Assembly: GCA_021799755.1 (NCBI GenBank) | Contig: JAJYZU010000021.1 | Location: forward strand, 1-12,030 | DNA from: Thermoplasmata archaeon | GTDB lineage: Archaea; Thermoplasmatota; Thermoplasmata; Thermoplasmatales; Thermoplasmataceae | Length of the DNA: 12,030 nt | Direction of reading: 5' to 3' | In this document: in pieces, positions 1 through 7,084 of the stretch | Position numbering within the stretch: the first letter of the stretch is position 1 | Layout of the letters: every line of letters begins with the position of its first letter | Made by a program: the position numbers and the translations under genes | Notes under the pieces: generated by a model | The model's database searches: none | Told to the model about the DNA's origin: nothing | What the model saw: only the letters and a program-made list of their open reading frames with translations

Positions 1-1669
1 TCTGTCTGAGATTCCTGACCACGTTCTCATTGATATCAACGTAAAGTGTCTCGCCCGGAAGGATCTGACGGTTAAGAGTCACGCCGTCTATTGCAACTGC
101 AACTTCCGTACCGGCTTCAGCAAATTTCTTGCTAATCTCACCCTCGCGGATGCTCTTTATTACACCCCCATACCGACCATCACCCTTTATGAGACTGTCA
201 CCGACCTTTATTCTTCCAGAATGTACCTTGACTCCGACTATTACTGGCTTTGTGCTCCTGAATATGTATTCTGGCATGATGGTGATCTTCGATGGAATTG
301 GCATGGACTCCTTCCTTGACTCCTCTAATTCATGGGCCTTTGATTCTCTCCACTTTAGACATTCGTCTACAAGCGAGTATATCACGTTGCCATTTATGAT
401 CGCGATATCAGTGGACATTGAGGAATTCCTAGCTTCTGGCAGTATGGACACGTTGAATCCCACAATGACTCTGTCTAGAGGGTTATTAATTGTGCTGATG
501 TCTGTTATATCCCTTCTGGTGATGTCACCAATGCTTGCATTTCTGATTTGTATATCGTTTTGTGCAAGTTCATAACTTATCGCCTCCAGAGATCCAAGGG
601 CATCTGCACGAACAGTAACACCCTCCTCTGAAAGCTGGATGTTGGGTTTTGACTGCTCGACAATGTATTTGAACGCCTCTGTGGGATCATCCTTGATCAC
701 CATCAGCGGAGATCCCGGAATCACCTCATGTTTATCAGAAATCAATATTCTTATACCTGCGGCCGCATTTATTCTCTCCCTTTCCTTGAGGTCTTTCATT
801 GTCCTTCCACTGTTCACGAATAATGCCTTTACCTTTGTGGTTTTAGGCCCAGCTTTCGTGTCAAGTGCAATTGTATCTCCTCTCTTGATTTTTCCCTGAT
901 AAAGAATTGTATCCAGAGTCGTACCCAGAGAGCTTTCTACTTTTACTTCTATTACTGTTCCCATCCCTGACTCGTTTCCTTTTACAGATATGTCGTTTTC
1001 AAGGAATTTCTGCGCGAGTCCCGAAATCACCATCAGCAGATCTGGAATTCCGAGCCCTGATTTTGCGCTCACAGGAACAATGGCAAGTGTTTTTGAGAAA
1101 TCAGAAATTCTGTCGTACCGATCTGAGGAAAAACCGTATGAATAAAGGGAACTCACTAAATTATAAAGCTTCTTGTCCAGCGCATCAAGGTACTCTTCCC
1201 TCTGTTCCTTGAGAGCTTCCAGAATGAGTTTGTTTTTGGTCGATCTATACAGATCGATCAGATCGATCTTATTAGCTGCAACAATAAAAGGAGTCTTAAA
1301 TTTCTTCAGAATGTTGATTGATTCAGCCGTTTGCGGCATTATGCCATCATTGATATCGACGACAAGAATAGCTATATCAGCAAGAGCTCCACCACGTGAG
1401 CGCATGTTTGCAAAAGCCACATGACCTGGCGTATCTATGAATAGTAAACCGGGAATTTTGAGTTTTGCGCCCTTCAGGAGGTCCTTGGCTATCTTTTCTA
1501 TCCTTGCTGAATCTATATCCGTGGCCCCTATCCTCTGTGTTATGCCACCCGCTTCGCCCTTTGCAATGGAAGTACCTCTTATGGCATCAAGGAGCGTTGT
1601 CTTTCCATGGTCAACGTGACCTAGAACGCATACAATCGGTTGCCTGTATCCTTTATTCTTTTGCTCCAT
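1..1669 (-). CDS. infB: Translation initiation factor aIF5B (IF-2 type GTPase), C-terminus off the window
   Basis: This GTPase promotes ribosomal subunit joining and initiator tRNA placement in the cytoplasm. The frame is open for 556 codons from the ATG at 1669 down to the left edge. The G domain is complete: GHVDHGKTT at residues 17-25 (G1), GGITQ around 41-45 (G2), DTPGH at 79-83 (G3), NKID at 133-136 (G4) and SAKSG at 201-205 (G5). The beta-barrel domain II and the later domains follow. Archaeal aIF5B proteins are about 600 residues, so I infer that only some tens of C-terminal residues lie outside. There is no long bacterial-type N-terminal extension, as expected for Archaea. The start follows the ndk stop by 10 bases, with GATGATC just upstream as a probable ribosome binding site. 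It is the last gene of the ribosomal operon seen here. Confidence 0.97.
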   Translation of the reverse strand, partial: MEQKNKGYRQPIVCVLGHVDHGKTTLLDAIRGTSIAKGEAGGITQRIGATDIDSARIEKIAKDLLKGAKLKIPGLLFIDTPGHVAFANMRSRGGALADIAILVVDINDGIMPQTAESINILKKFKTPFIVAANKIDLIDLYRSTKNKLILEALKEQREEYLDALDKKLYNLVSSLYSYGFSSDRYDRISDFSKTLAIVPVSAKSGLGIPDLLMVISGLAQKFLENDISVKGNESGMGTVIEVKVESSLGTTLDTILYQGKIKRGDTIALDTKAGPKTTKVKALFVNSGRTMKDLKERERINAAAGIRILISDKHEVIPGSPLMVIKDDPTEAFKYIVEQSKPNIQLSEEGVTVRADALGSLEAISYELAQNDIQIRNASIGDITRRDITDISTINNPLDRVIVGFNVSILPEARNSSMSTDIAIINGNVIYSLVDECLKWRESKAHELEESRKESMPIPSKITIMPEYIFRSTKPVIVGVKVHSGRIKVGDSLIKGDGRYGGVIKSIREGEISKKFAEAGTEVAVAIDGVTLNRQILPGETLYVDINENVVRNLRQ

Positions 1670-1679
1670 AAGATCATCT

Positions 1680-2126
1680 TCATAGGAGACTTTCATCTCC
1701 ATACTCAGATTCAATAATCTCAGCTTGATTAAAGAATATTTGGGATTCATAGTTGTATGAGTCGACAGAATCTGAAGCATGAACTATATTGTTCTGAACA
1801 CTCGATGAAAAGTCACCTCGGATGGTTCCAGGAGCAGCCTTGCTTCCGTCCGTCGAACCTGCCATAAGCCTTACGACGCTGATTGCGCTGTTTCCTTCTA
1901 CAATCATCGCAACTATCGGTCCAGATATTATATAATCTACAAGACCCCTGAAGAAAGGTTTGTCCTTGTGAACTGAATAATGTTTTTCGGCCTGTGGTTT
2001 AGTAAGAAGCATAAACTTCATGGAAACGATCTTAAGACCCTTTTCCTCGAACCTGTTTATTATTTTTCCAACCAGTCTTCTCTTTACGCCATCAGGCTTA
2101 ATCAGGACAAGAGTTCTTTCTGACAT
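1680..2126 (-). CDS. ndk: Nucleoside diphosphate kinase
   Basis: It transfers the gamma phosphate from ATP to NDPs and dNDPs through a phosphohistidine, balancing nucleotide pools including the GTP used in translation. The 148-residue protein is family-sized. It begins [14 protein letters not shown], the typical N-terminus, and carries NNIVHASDS at 112-120, in which His116 is the expected phosphorylated histidine; family members usually read HGSDS, so the Gly-to-Ala change is mild. RxxxG and the GPIVAM segment (69-74) also fit. The frame is open 21 codons further upstream, but GGTGA sits 4 bases before the ATG at 2126, and the extra residues would overlap rpl24e. It lies between rpl24e and infB, a common archaeal order. 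Confidence 0.97.
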   Translation of the reverse strand: MSERTLVLIKPDGVKRRLVGKIINRFEEKGLKIVSMKFMLLTKPQAEKHYSVHKDKPFFRGLVDYIISGPIVAMIVEGNSAISVVRLMAGSTDGSKAAPGTIRGDFSSSVQNNIVHASDSVDSYNYESQIFFNQAEIIESEYGDESLL

Positions 2127-2137
2127 CAATTCACCTA
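2124..2137 (-). promoter_or_regulatory. Stop/SD/start junction rpl24e-ndk
   Basis: The minus strand reads TAGGTGAATTGATG, matching the rpl7ae-rps28e junction at 12 of 14 positions. The rpl24e stop overlaps the SD of ndk, which fixes the ndk start at 2126. Confidence 0.8.
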
Positions 2138-2338
2138 ACTTGATGCCCTCTTCTTCATGTTCTTGACGTTGTGGAATTCTCTTGTCCATCTGGTTCTTCT
2201 TGATACCCTTTTGAGTTTAAGCATATTTACCCTGCATTTCTTGCTGCAAAAGTTTAGCAGGGTACCATCCTTCCTTATGTAAAGAACACCGGTACCGGGT
2301 TCGATGTCTACACCACAAAAACTGCAATTTCTGGCCAA
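2135..2338 (-). CDS. rpl24e: 50S ribosomal protein L24e, probable TTG start
   Basis: This is a zinc-binding protein of the large ribosomal subunit. From the TTG at 2338 it has 67 residues, starting MARNCSFCG. Four cysteines (5, 8, 31, 35) form the CxxC...CxxxC zinc site, with EPGTG at 13-17 and a basic C-terminal half containing WTREFH. Alternative in-frame starts are ATG at 2344 and GTG at 2347, but the ribosome binding sequence AGGTGATGA covers those codons. GGTGA lies 5 bases before the TTG, the same geometry as at rps28e and ndk. I therefore prefer TTG, giving an N-terminus close to typical family members. The upstream rps28e stop (2344-2346) is inside the SD, suggesting translational coupling. 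Confidence 0.93.
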   Translation of the reverse strand: MARNCSFCGVDIEPGTGVLYIRKDGTLLNFCSKKCRVNMLKLKRVSRRTRWTREFHNVKNMKKRASS

Positions 2339-2343
2339 TGTCA

Positions 2344-2553
2344 TCACCTGATCGAGAGTTTTTTAGCTTCTCTGGCTGTTTCCCTCAGCATAACAACATC
2401 GCCGATCCTTACAGGACCCATGACGTTGCGAGTGATTATTCTTCCCTGATCCCTGCCCGAAAGTACCCTGACCTTCACTGTCGTAGCTTCTCCAGCCATT
2501 CCAGTTCTTCCCATCAACTCGAGTACTTCTGCCGGTGTCGCATCGTCTGCCAT
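2344..2553 (-). CDS. rps28e: 30S ribosomal protein S28e
   Basis: This is a small-subunit ribosomal protein with an OB-like beta barrel near the mRNA exit region. The 69-residue length is typical. Family features are the central [22 protein letters not shown] segment (28-49) and [16 protein letters not shown] (51-66), corresponding to the usual C-terminal signature with alternating acidic and basic residues. The ATG at 2553 is preceded by GGTGA with 4 bases between. The rpl7ae stop codon TAG supplies the first G of that site, so the two genes are almost fused. It is the second gene of the operon. Confidence 0.97.
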   Translation of the reverse strand: MADDATPAEVLELMGRTGMAGEATTVKVRVLSGRDQGRIITRNVMGPVRIGDVVMLRETAREAKKLSIR

Positions 2554-2564
2554 TTATTCACCTA
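2551..2564 (-). promoter_or_regulatory. Stop/SD/start junction rpl7ae-rps28e
   Basis: The minus strand reads TAGGTGAATAAATG: the rpl7ae stop TAG, the SD GGTGA sharing its last G, and the rps28e ATG. It decides the rps28e start and implies reinitiation or coupling. Confidence 0.8.
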
Positions 2565-2930
2565 TTTTTTTATAGATGATATTTCTGCCACGATTTTATT
2601 ATAGAGATCGGCACTCTTGCCAAAATCCACAACAGAAATAGATGCCGCGGTTGATATACCTACTCTACTGCCAAGATCAGTCTTCTTTTTCACATATACA
2701 TATGGGACTTTTCTTTCATCACAAAGCATTGGAAGATAGTAGACAACTTCAGGAGGAGTTACGTCCTCAGAAATTATAACAAGCTTACTTTCCCCGCGTT
2801 CAACTGACTTTATGACTTCGTTCGTGCCCTTTTTAATTTTTCCGCCTCTGAATGAATTCTCCACGAGATCTAGAACATTCTTTTCCAGTGACTCGGGAGT
2901 TTCAAACTTTACGTATGATTCTTTATCCAT
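2562..2930 (-). CDS. rpl7ae: 50S ribosomal protein L7Ae (kink-turn binding)
   Basis: L7Ae binds kink-turn RNA. It is part of the large subunit and also of the C/D and H/ACA guide RNPs and archaeal RNase P. The 122-residue protein has the RNA-binding motif KKGTNEVIKSVERG (33-46) and the later KKKTDLGSRVG segment (81-91), both typical of the family. I chose the ATG at 2930, because GGAGAT (2935-2940) lies just upstream; the GTG at 2945 would place that site inside the gene. It is the first gene of the operon, behind a TATA box at 2972-2980 with a predicted leader of about 20 bases. Functionally it partners the fibrillarin gene found at 9891-10541 in this window. Confidence 0.97.
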   Translation of the reverse strand: MDKESYVKFETPESLEKNVLDLVENSFRGGKIKKGTNEVIKSVERGESKLVIISEDVTPPEVVYYLPMLCDERKVPYVYVKKKTDLGSRVGISTAASISVVDFGKSADLYNKIVAEISSIKK

Positions 2931-2971
2931 ATGAATCTCCTTCACTTTGTAGAAGCGTCAATTCAAAACTG

Positions 2972-2980
2972 TATTTATAT
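2972..2980 (-). promoter_or_regulatory. TATA box of the rpl7ae operon
   Basis: The minus strand reads ATATAAATA. Transcription would start near 2951, leaving a leader of about 20 bases with GGAGAT 4 bases before the rpl7ae ATG. The position is predicted from archaeal box-to-start spacing. Confidence 0.65.
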
Positions 2981-3045
2981 TCTTTGTTGGGAAATATTCC
3001 TGGAGAGAAATATAAAATCCAATGTTAATATTTGATGGTCCGGAT

Positions 3046-4215
3046 CTACTGCCCCTGTTGAAGCGGACCCGGCACTATCTTTTCCTGGACAAGGACTGAC
3101 ATTACCACTGACAGTATCACTATTCCTATCAATACAATTGAATAAAGTTGATCGTTAAGTATATTTTTCTGTAGAGCTACCGTTGCAACGATAACGCCAA
3201 CTGATCCCCTTAACCCTAGCACGCCTACTGAGGTCTTGTGCTTGATTCTTGTGTTGAATTTCTTTGATGCAAAATAATCAAGTATTCCTCCAAGCAGGGC
3301 GCTTATGGCAACCAGAGTCAACAGCAAACCGATCGCACCAAATGCAGGCCTGGTTGCTTCTATGGCTGCAATGGCGAAGAACAACGGGACAAAGAAGCTG
3401 TTATTGAAGCGCCGAAGCGTCCTGATCAATATTCCATAAAATTCTTCCCCGACAAGCTCCTTACTTATGAGCATCCCCGCAAAGAAAGCGCCAAGAATGA
3501 AGGATACTCCTATCACCTGAAAAATCTCCGAAACAAGGAGACCAAGAATTATAACGAGGAATATGGCTGCATCCTCACCCTTCTCCTGAGATGTCACATA
3601 CCTGACTACTCTCCTGATGTATTTCGAGTGCCTCTTGAGCAGGTTATCGATAAGGAAAATGAGAATGAAAAATAGAAGAATGTAAAGTATGTAATAGATA
3701 CCTCCCAGACTGGTTCTGCCCAGGAATCCAACAGTGATGATTGATATAAGATCTGACAGCACGACGCTAAACAGAAGTGTCTTTCCATCTACGGTCAGAT
3801 GCAGCTTGTTTTTGAGAACAATAACAGAAACAATTGATATGGAGGGTACACCGATTGAGATAGATACCATCATCGACTGCGTCGGATCAAGATTGAAGAA
3901 GTAGATGGTTACAAGTGTCATAACTGCAACCGGGATGAGAAAGCTGGTCGCAGTAAAGACTGATGCCTTCTTTGCGTTTTCCAGAAATAGATCACTTGTA
4001 ATCTGTACACCAATCAACAATATGATGAAAAACACTGAAATATCTGATATTGCTGCTAACGAAGAATTAAAGGTGATGAGACCTAGCCCAACTGGACCAA
4101 GAAGCAAACCTGCAACTAGTGCACCTGGCACGTCTGATACGTTGAATCTGTCTGATACGAACCCGAAAAGGATTGTGACAGCAAGAATGATGAGGAGTGA
4201 GGATATTAAATCCAT
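3046..4215 (-). CDS. CPA2 (Kef/NapA-type) cation:proton antiporter
   Basis: This membrane protein exchanges Na+ or K+ for protons. The 389 residues are almost entirely hydrophobic segments (roughly 11-13 helices). CPA2 features include DVPGALVAGLLLGPVGLG (28-45), the transport-site region VVLSDLIS (151-158) with Asp155, GAFFAGMLISKEL (242-254), FFVPLFFAIAA (274-284) and LRGSVGVIVATVAL (335-348), resembling the late conserved Arg-Gly segment. Asp155 is preceded by Ser, where relatives have Asp, Asn or Gln; this bears on stoichiometry or ion choice but does not settle it. There is no C-terminal TrkA-N/RCK domain. The gene stands alone with its own TATA box and a nearly leaderless start. A role in pH or cation homeostasis of an acidophile is inferred. 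Substrate is not predictable. Confidence 0.92.
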   Translation of the reverse strand: MDLISSLLIILAVTILFGFVSDRFNVSDVPGALVAGLLLGPVGLGLITFNSSLAAISDISVFFIILLIGVQITSDLFLENAKKASVFTATSFLIPVAVMTLVTIYFFNLDPTQSMMVSISIGVPSISIVSVIVLKNKLHLTVDGKTLLFSVVLSDLISIITVGFLGRTSLGGIYYILYILLFFILIFLIDNLLKRHSKYIRRVVRYVTSQEKGEDAAIFLVIILGLLVSEIFQVIGVSFILGAFFAGMLISKELVGEEFYGILIRTLRRFNNSFFVPLFFAIAAIEATRPAFGAIGLLLTLVAISALLGGILDYFASKKFNTRIKHKTSVGVLGLRGSVGVIVATVALQKNILNDQLYSIVLIGIVILSVVMSVLVQEKIVPGPLQQGQ

Positions 4216-4240
4216 TGTGAATTACTCTATTTTTCCGTAG

Positions 4241-4248
4241 ATTTAAAT
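4241..4248 (-). promoter_or_regulatory. TATA box of the antiporter gene
   Basis: The palindromic ATTTAAAT is centred about 30 bases before the ATG at 4215, predicting a leader of only a few bases. A small dyad, TTGG-CA-CCAA (4252-4261), lies just upstream and could be a regulator site, but it is very short. Confidence 0.5.
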
Positions 4249-4267
4249 CTGTTGGCACCAAAATGAT

Positions 4268-4876
4268 TTATTGCGGGAAATCCGGCGATGCTTCTCTCAT
4301 AGCATTAACGAATTCGCTTGGGATCCCTCTTATAATAAGATATTCCCAGCTTGGCAGGAATCTGTTGGCTATAGCATTGTTTATTATGTCCTGCAATGGC
4401 TGGTATTTCATTCCCGAAGCATTTCCTTTCCCCATTATCCATGGAGGAGTGTGAAAGTAATCCTGGCTTTTTCCATTAATGCTTTCGCCAAGGAGATCGC
4501 CAAGTATGGTCATCACTCTCTGGTTATACAGCCACTTCTTGACAGGGCTTTCTGAATATTTGATATTGGGGGAATACACGCTCCAAGTTATACCATACTT
4601 CTGTTCGTATCCTTCAAAAACAGATGTTTCTCCGAAATCATCGGCAATGGTAATCGGCGGGTTTTCCTCGAGGCCCGTGGATGTGTTTATCACGCGAAGA
4701 TTATATCTTGAATTCAATGATGACATACTTCTCTTGATGAGATTAACCAGTTCAAACTGCTCTGACTCAGACAGCAATTCATCGTTCCCTATGAAATCGA
4801 GCAACTGCGAATAATCGTCCATATTGGCATTAATAACCAGTTTGAGGTAATAATTAAAGCGATCGCCTGTCATCAT
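4268..4876 (-). CDS. Hypothetical protein (unrecognised, soluble)
   Basis: I do not recognise this 202-residue protein. It has no signal peptide, membrane helix or cysteine. The N-terminal third looks helical and acidic (residues 19-52), the middle has beta-like and turn-rich stretches (ENPPITIADDFGETSVFEGY, 71-90), and the C-terminal third contains KKWLYNQRVMTILGDLLGE (113-131), HTPPWIMGKGN (142-152) and a hydrophobic segment at 168-188. The start is uncertain. The frame is open to an ATG at 5005, but residues from that part look like translated AT-rich spacer and overlap a TATA-like box at 4915-4923, so I chose ATG ATG at 4876 (the second, at 4873, is equally possible). No clear SD is seen. 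It is transcribed divergently from the unknown gene at 5077. Confidence 0.7.
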   Translation of the reverse strand: MMTGDRFNYYLKLVINANMDDYSQLLDFIGNDELLSESEQFELVNLIKRSMSSLNSRYNLRVINTSTGLEENPPITIADDFGETSVFEGYEQKYGITWSVYSPNIKYSESPVKKWLYNQRVMTILGDLLGESINGKSQDYFHTPPWIMGKGNASGMKYQPLQDIINNAIANRFLPSWEYLIIRGIPSEFVNAMREASPDFPQ

Positions 4877-4914
4877 GAACCACTGCCTGCCACTTAGATT
4901 TAACAATGAAATAC

Positions 4915-4923
4915 TATATTTAA
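4915..4923 (-). promoter_or_regulatory. Possible TATA box of the 4268-4876 gene
   Basis: The minus strand reads TTAAATATA, about 43 bases before the chosen ATG at 4876, giving a predicted leader of some 18 bases. It lies in a 200-base AT-rich spacer shared with the divergent gene. Confidence 0.4.
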
Positions 4924-5050
4924 TCTTATCGACACGTGTTGGACTCGAAAAATTTCTTTTTTTCACTGTATGCAGTATAAATATGAAATACTGAATAATT
5001 ATCATAACTGCCTGGGGATACCTGGATTCGAATTATTCTCTAAAAAGAAT

Positions 5051-5058
5051 TATAATAA
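5051..5058 (+). promoter_or_regulatory. TATA box of the 5077 gene
   Basis: TATAATAA preceded by a purine stretch (AAAAAG, BRE-like) is centred 22-23 bases before the ATG at 5077, so the transcript is probably leaderless. Confidence 0.6.
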
Positions 5059-5076
5059 GATGGTATTCACTGTTAC

Positions 5077-6024
5077 ATGGCAACTTCAGAAATTGAAAAT
5101 TCAATTAATTATGTCATCAGTATAGGAAAGCTTAATGACCCTGGAATAAAGGGACAGTATGAAGAAATTTCACCAGAATGTGGGCCATCCTCCCTGGAAA
5201 ATCTGCGAATGAATGGAGGGTCTTCCGATATTGAATATTTGGTAGATAAGTTGAAAGAATTTGGTATAAGAATCACGGCTTCTGGATCCGGTTTCGATCT
5301 AGATTTCCATAACACGGAGACCATCACAGTGTCCAAAATTAACCAGCTTAGGAAACAGATTAAATTGAGTAAACGCGTCGAAGTTGAAGATTCATTCAGG
5401 CTATTACTTGACATGATTGTGAGAGATAATTTTGAAACACATAAAATGCCGGTGAGAACTGACGAGGCGATTTTTGCCATTAAGAACGAAGCGGAGATAC
5501 CTGATGATTTTATGCCTGAGTATATGATGGATCTTGTAGAGCCTGCACGAATCCCTGATTTCAAAGGCGTGTGCAGTGAATTACAGATCACAAATGAATG
5601 CAGGAATTTGTTTTTGATTGGTTGCTCGCAAAATGGCGGCACAGTTTCTGCTCCTTATCTTTTTCCGTCGTCACAGTGTTTTCCTGATTCAGATTTCGAC
5701 AAGCGGGGCCTTCTTGAGGGTTTGAAAAAAACCTTTCGGAATCTTGAACAATCGGAGGATTACATTCCTTTCACTATTTCAAGAAACTTGAGGACATTAA
5801 TATATAACCTTAAATCAAGAAACAGCAGAAAACTGCCAAAACAGATTTCGACAGGACCTGCAATAGAACGGATTAAATCATTGAATATTCTGAATCTCTC
5901 TAACAATGAATGGGTTCTCGGAGATCACATAACACTGGAGGCTCTTGAGCAGCTGAAATCGAAATATGATGCGATGATTGGTGAGACTGTCACTAAATGG
6001 CTACAAAGCGAACTGCTATTATGA
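5077..6024 (+). CDS. Hypothetical protein (unrecognised, 315 residues)
   Basis: I do not recognise this protein. It appears soluble: no signal peptide or membrane helix. There are five cysteines (35, 166, 175, 183, 201), four of them between 166 and 201 without a classical CxxC pair, so a metal site is possible but unproven. The segments at 51-63 and 87-120 look helical, PDDFMPEYMMDLVEPARIPDF (142-162) is acidic and proline-rich, and 283-312 is a probable C-terminal helical region. The ATG at 5077 follows a TATA box at the spacing of a leaderless gene and no SD is present, which supports this start. By eye its base composition is more AT-rich than malic enzyme or the ribosomal genes. It runs divergently from the unknown 4268-4876 gene and converges on the GNAT gene with an 18-base gap. 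Confidence 0.85.
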   Translation: MATSEIENSINYVISIGKLNDPGIKGQYEEISPECGPSSLENLRMNGGSSDIEYLVDKLKEFGIRITASGSGFDLDFHNTETITVSKINQLRKQIKLSKRVEVEDSFRLLLDMIVRDNFETHKMPVRTDEAIFAIKNEAEIPDDFMPEYMMDLVEPARIPDFKGVCSELQITNECRNLFLIGCSQNGGTVSAPYLFPSSQCFPDSDFDKRGLLEGLKKTFRNLEQSEDYIPFTISRNLRTLIYNLKSRNSRKLPKQISTGPAIERIKSLNILNLSNNEWVLGDHITLEALEQLKSKYDAMIGETVTKWLQSELLL

Positions 6025-6042
6025 ATCACAGTAAAATTCATA
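6020..6042. terminator. Inverted repeat between convergent gene ends
   Basis: TATGAAT (6020-6026) and ATTCATA (6036-6042) form a perfect 7-base stem around a 9-base loop. It covers the end of the 5077 gene and the 18-base gap to the GNAT stop. A shared 3'-end or termination role is inferred; archaeal terminators usually rely on T tracts, and only short ones are nearby. Confidence 0.35.
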
Positions 6043-6972
6043 CTACATTTTGAGGTAGAGTGTCTCCTTCAATGCTTCTGACTTTCTGAAGCCAATATTT
6101 TCGTACAGGCCCTTTGCTTCGTTTGATTCGGTGACCCACAGAACTGCTGAGTTTTTGCCGTTCTGCTTCATCGCATTCAACGACTTTAACAGCAATGTTT
6201 TACCCATGCCCGTTTTTCTATAGTTTGGTTTGACGAAGATCGTAAGAATAAAACCGCCTGTCTTTCCTGTTTCATCTCTCGATTCCGAAACAACAATGGC
6301 ACCCGCCAGATCCCCTCCCTTCCTGCATAACAATGATGATGAGTAATCAATTTTTCCATACAGATCTTCTGTAAAAAGGGCGCCTGTAAGTTTTAACCTT
6401 TCATCCCTCCTGGTTCCGAACATCACGCTGTCAGGGGTATCCTGATAAGATAGATATTCCGCATCTGAAAATTCTGTTATGTCTATATCCTCAAGACCCG
6501 AGAAGACAAAATCTCCTGCAATATCTTTCGGAATCAGATTAAAGGTGTCGAGATCAAGTTCCATCTTCACTCTCTCTAGTTTACGGAATCCCCTTGATTC
6601 AAGAAAATCTTCTGTCCCTGGTCCCCCATTGAATATATCCTGAATAAACGGGATCTTTCCCAGTTGTTCTGATTCAGTTACAATCCATGATAATACAGTA
6701 TCAAGTTTTTGTACTGACCAGGCGTCTGTGGATACAAATCCAATATTTCCATATATTCTGTCGGAAAACATTTCCGGTTCCATAAAAAATCCGTAGCAGG
6801 CCACTTTGCCTCCTGAGATCACGACCCTTGATTTGATCCTGTTTTCCATCAACCTGCTTATAATTGGTTGCATTTTTTCTCTTATATTTGAGGACTTATA
6901 TTCTTTTTCCAGGGATGAAATGTATGGTTCAAGAATGATATTCCAGTCCAGCTTTATGTTGTTGAGCTCCAT
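6043..6972 (-). CDS. Tandem GNAT-family N-acetyltransferase
   Basis: It is a predicted acyl-CoA dependent N-acetyltransferase of 309 residues, about twice a single GNAT domain. The C-terminal copy (roughly 165-309) has a good motif A, VKPNYRKTGMGKTLL (247-261), with the RxxGxG pyrophosphate loop, and motif B NEAKGLYENIGF (284-295). The N-terminal half (roughly 30-142) ends in FLESRGFRKLERVKMEL (123-139), the typical end of a GNAT fold, but lacks an RxxGxG loop, so it is probably a non-catalytic copy. A two-GNAT layout is known from enzymes such as mycothiol synthase; that does not define the substrate here. The start is supported by a TATA box 26 bases upstream (leaderless) and no SD. It is divergent from malic enzyme. 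Confidence 0.88.
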   Translation of the reverse strand: MELNNIKLDWNIILEPYISSLEKEYKSSNIREKMQPIISRLMENRIKSRVVISGGKVACYGFFMEPEMFSDRIYGNIGFVSTDAWSVQKLDTVLSWIVTESEQLGKIPFIQDIFNGGPGTEDFLESRGFRKLERVKMELDLDTFNLIPKDIAGDFVFSGLEDIDITEFSDAEYLSYQDTPDSVMFGTRRDERLKLTGALFTEDLYGKIDYSSSLLCRKGGDLAGAIVVSESRDETGKTGGFILTIFVKPNYRKTGMGKTLLLKSLNAMKQNGKNSAVLWVTESNEAKGLYENIGFRKSEALKETLYLKM

Positions 6973-6993
6973 GAGGAGATATTTTATTTATCG

Positions 6994-7001
6994 TATATAA
7001 A
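6994..7001 (-). promoter_or_regulatory. TATA box of the tandem GNAT gene
   Basis: The minus strand reads TTTATATA centred about 26 bases before the ATG at 6972, predicting a leaderless transcript. Confidence 0.6.
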
Positions 7002-7084
7002 CTCAAACTTTTGAATATTTTACGGGCAAATGGTTAGCGGCATCCTTAATTAGGGTCGCGGTCATTCTTTAAATACCTGATATT

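Noticed and set aside
907..1212. Plus-strand open frame opposite infB
   Set aside because: The minus-strand infB frame is continuous with all GTPase motifs; the opposite frame has low-complexity Leu runs and no promoter or ribosome site.
1251..1268. Tandem copy of AGATCGATC on the plus strand
   Set aside because: It lies inside infB and encodes the repeated Ile-Asp-Leu just after the conserved NKID motif; coding constraint explains it.
2931..2960. Possible kink-turn in the rpl7ae leader for L7Ae autoregulation
   Set aside because: Only a 4-base CTTC/GAAG stem is present, with no convincing tandem G-A pairs.
4877..5005. N-terminal extension of the 4268-4876 gene to an ATG at 5005
   Set aside because: The extra residues come from AT-rich sequence containing the TATA-like box and look like translated spacer; not fully excluded.
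7069..7076. TTTAAATA as the malic enzyme TATA box
   Set aside because: It is only about 12 bases from the ATG, too close, and the N-terminal residues fit the family so the start cannot move downstream.
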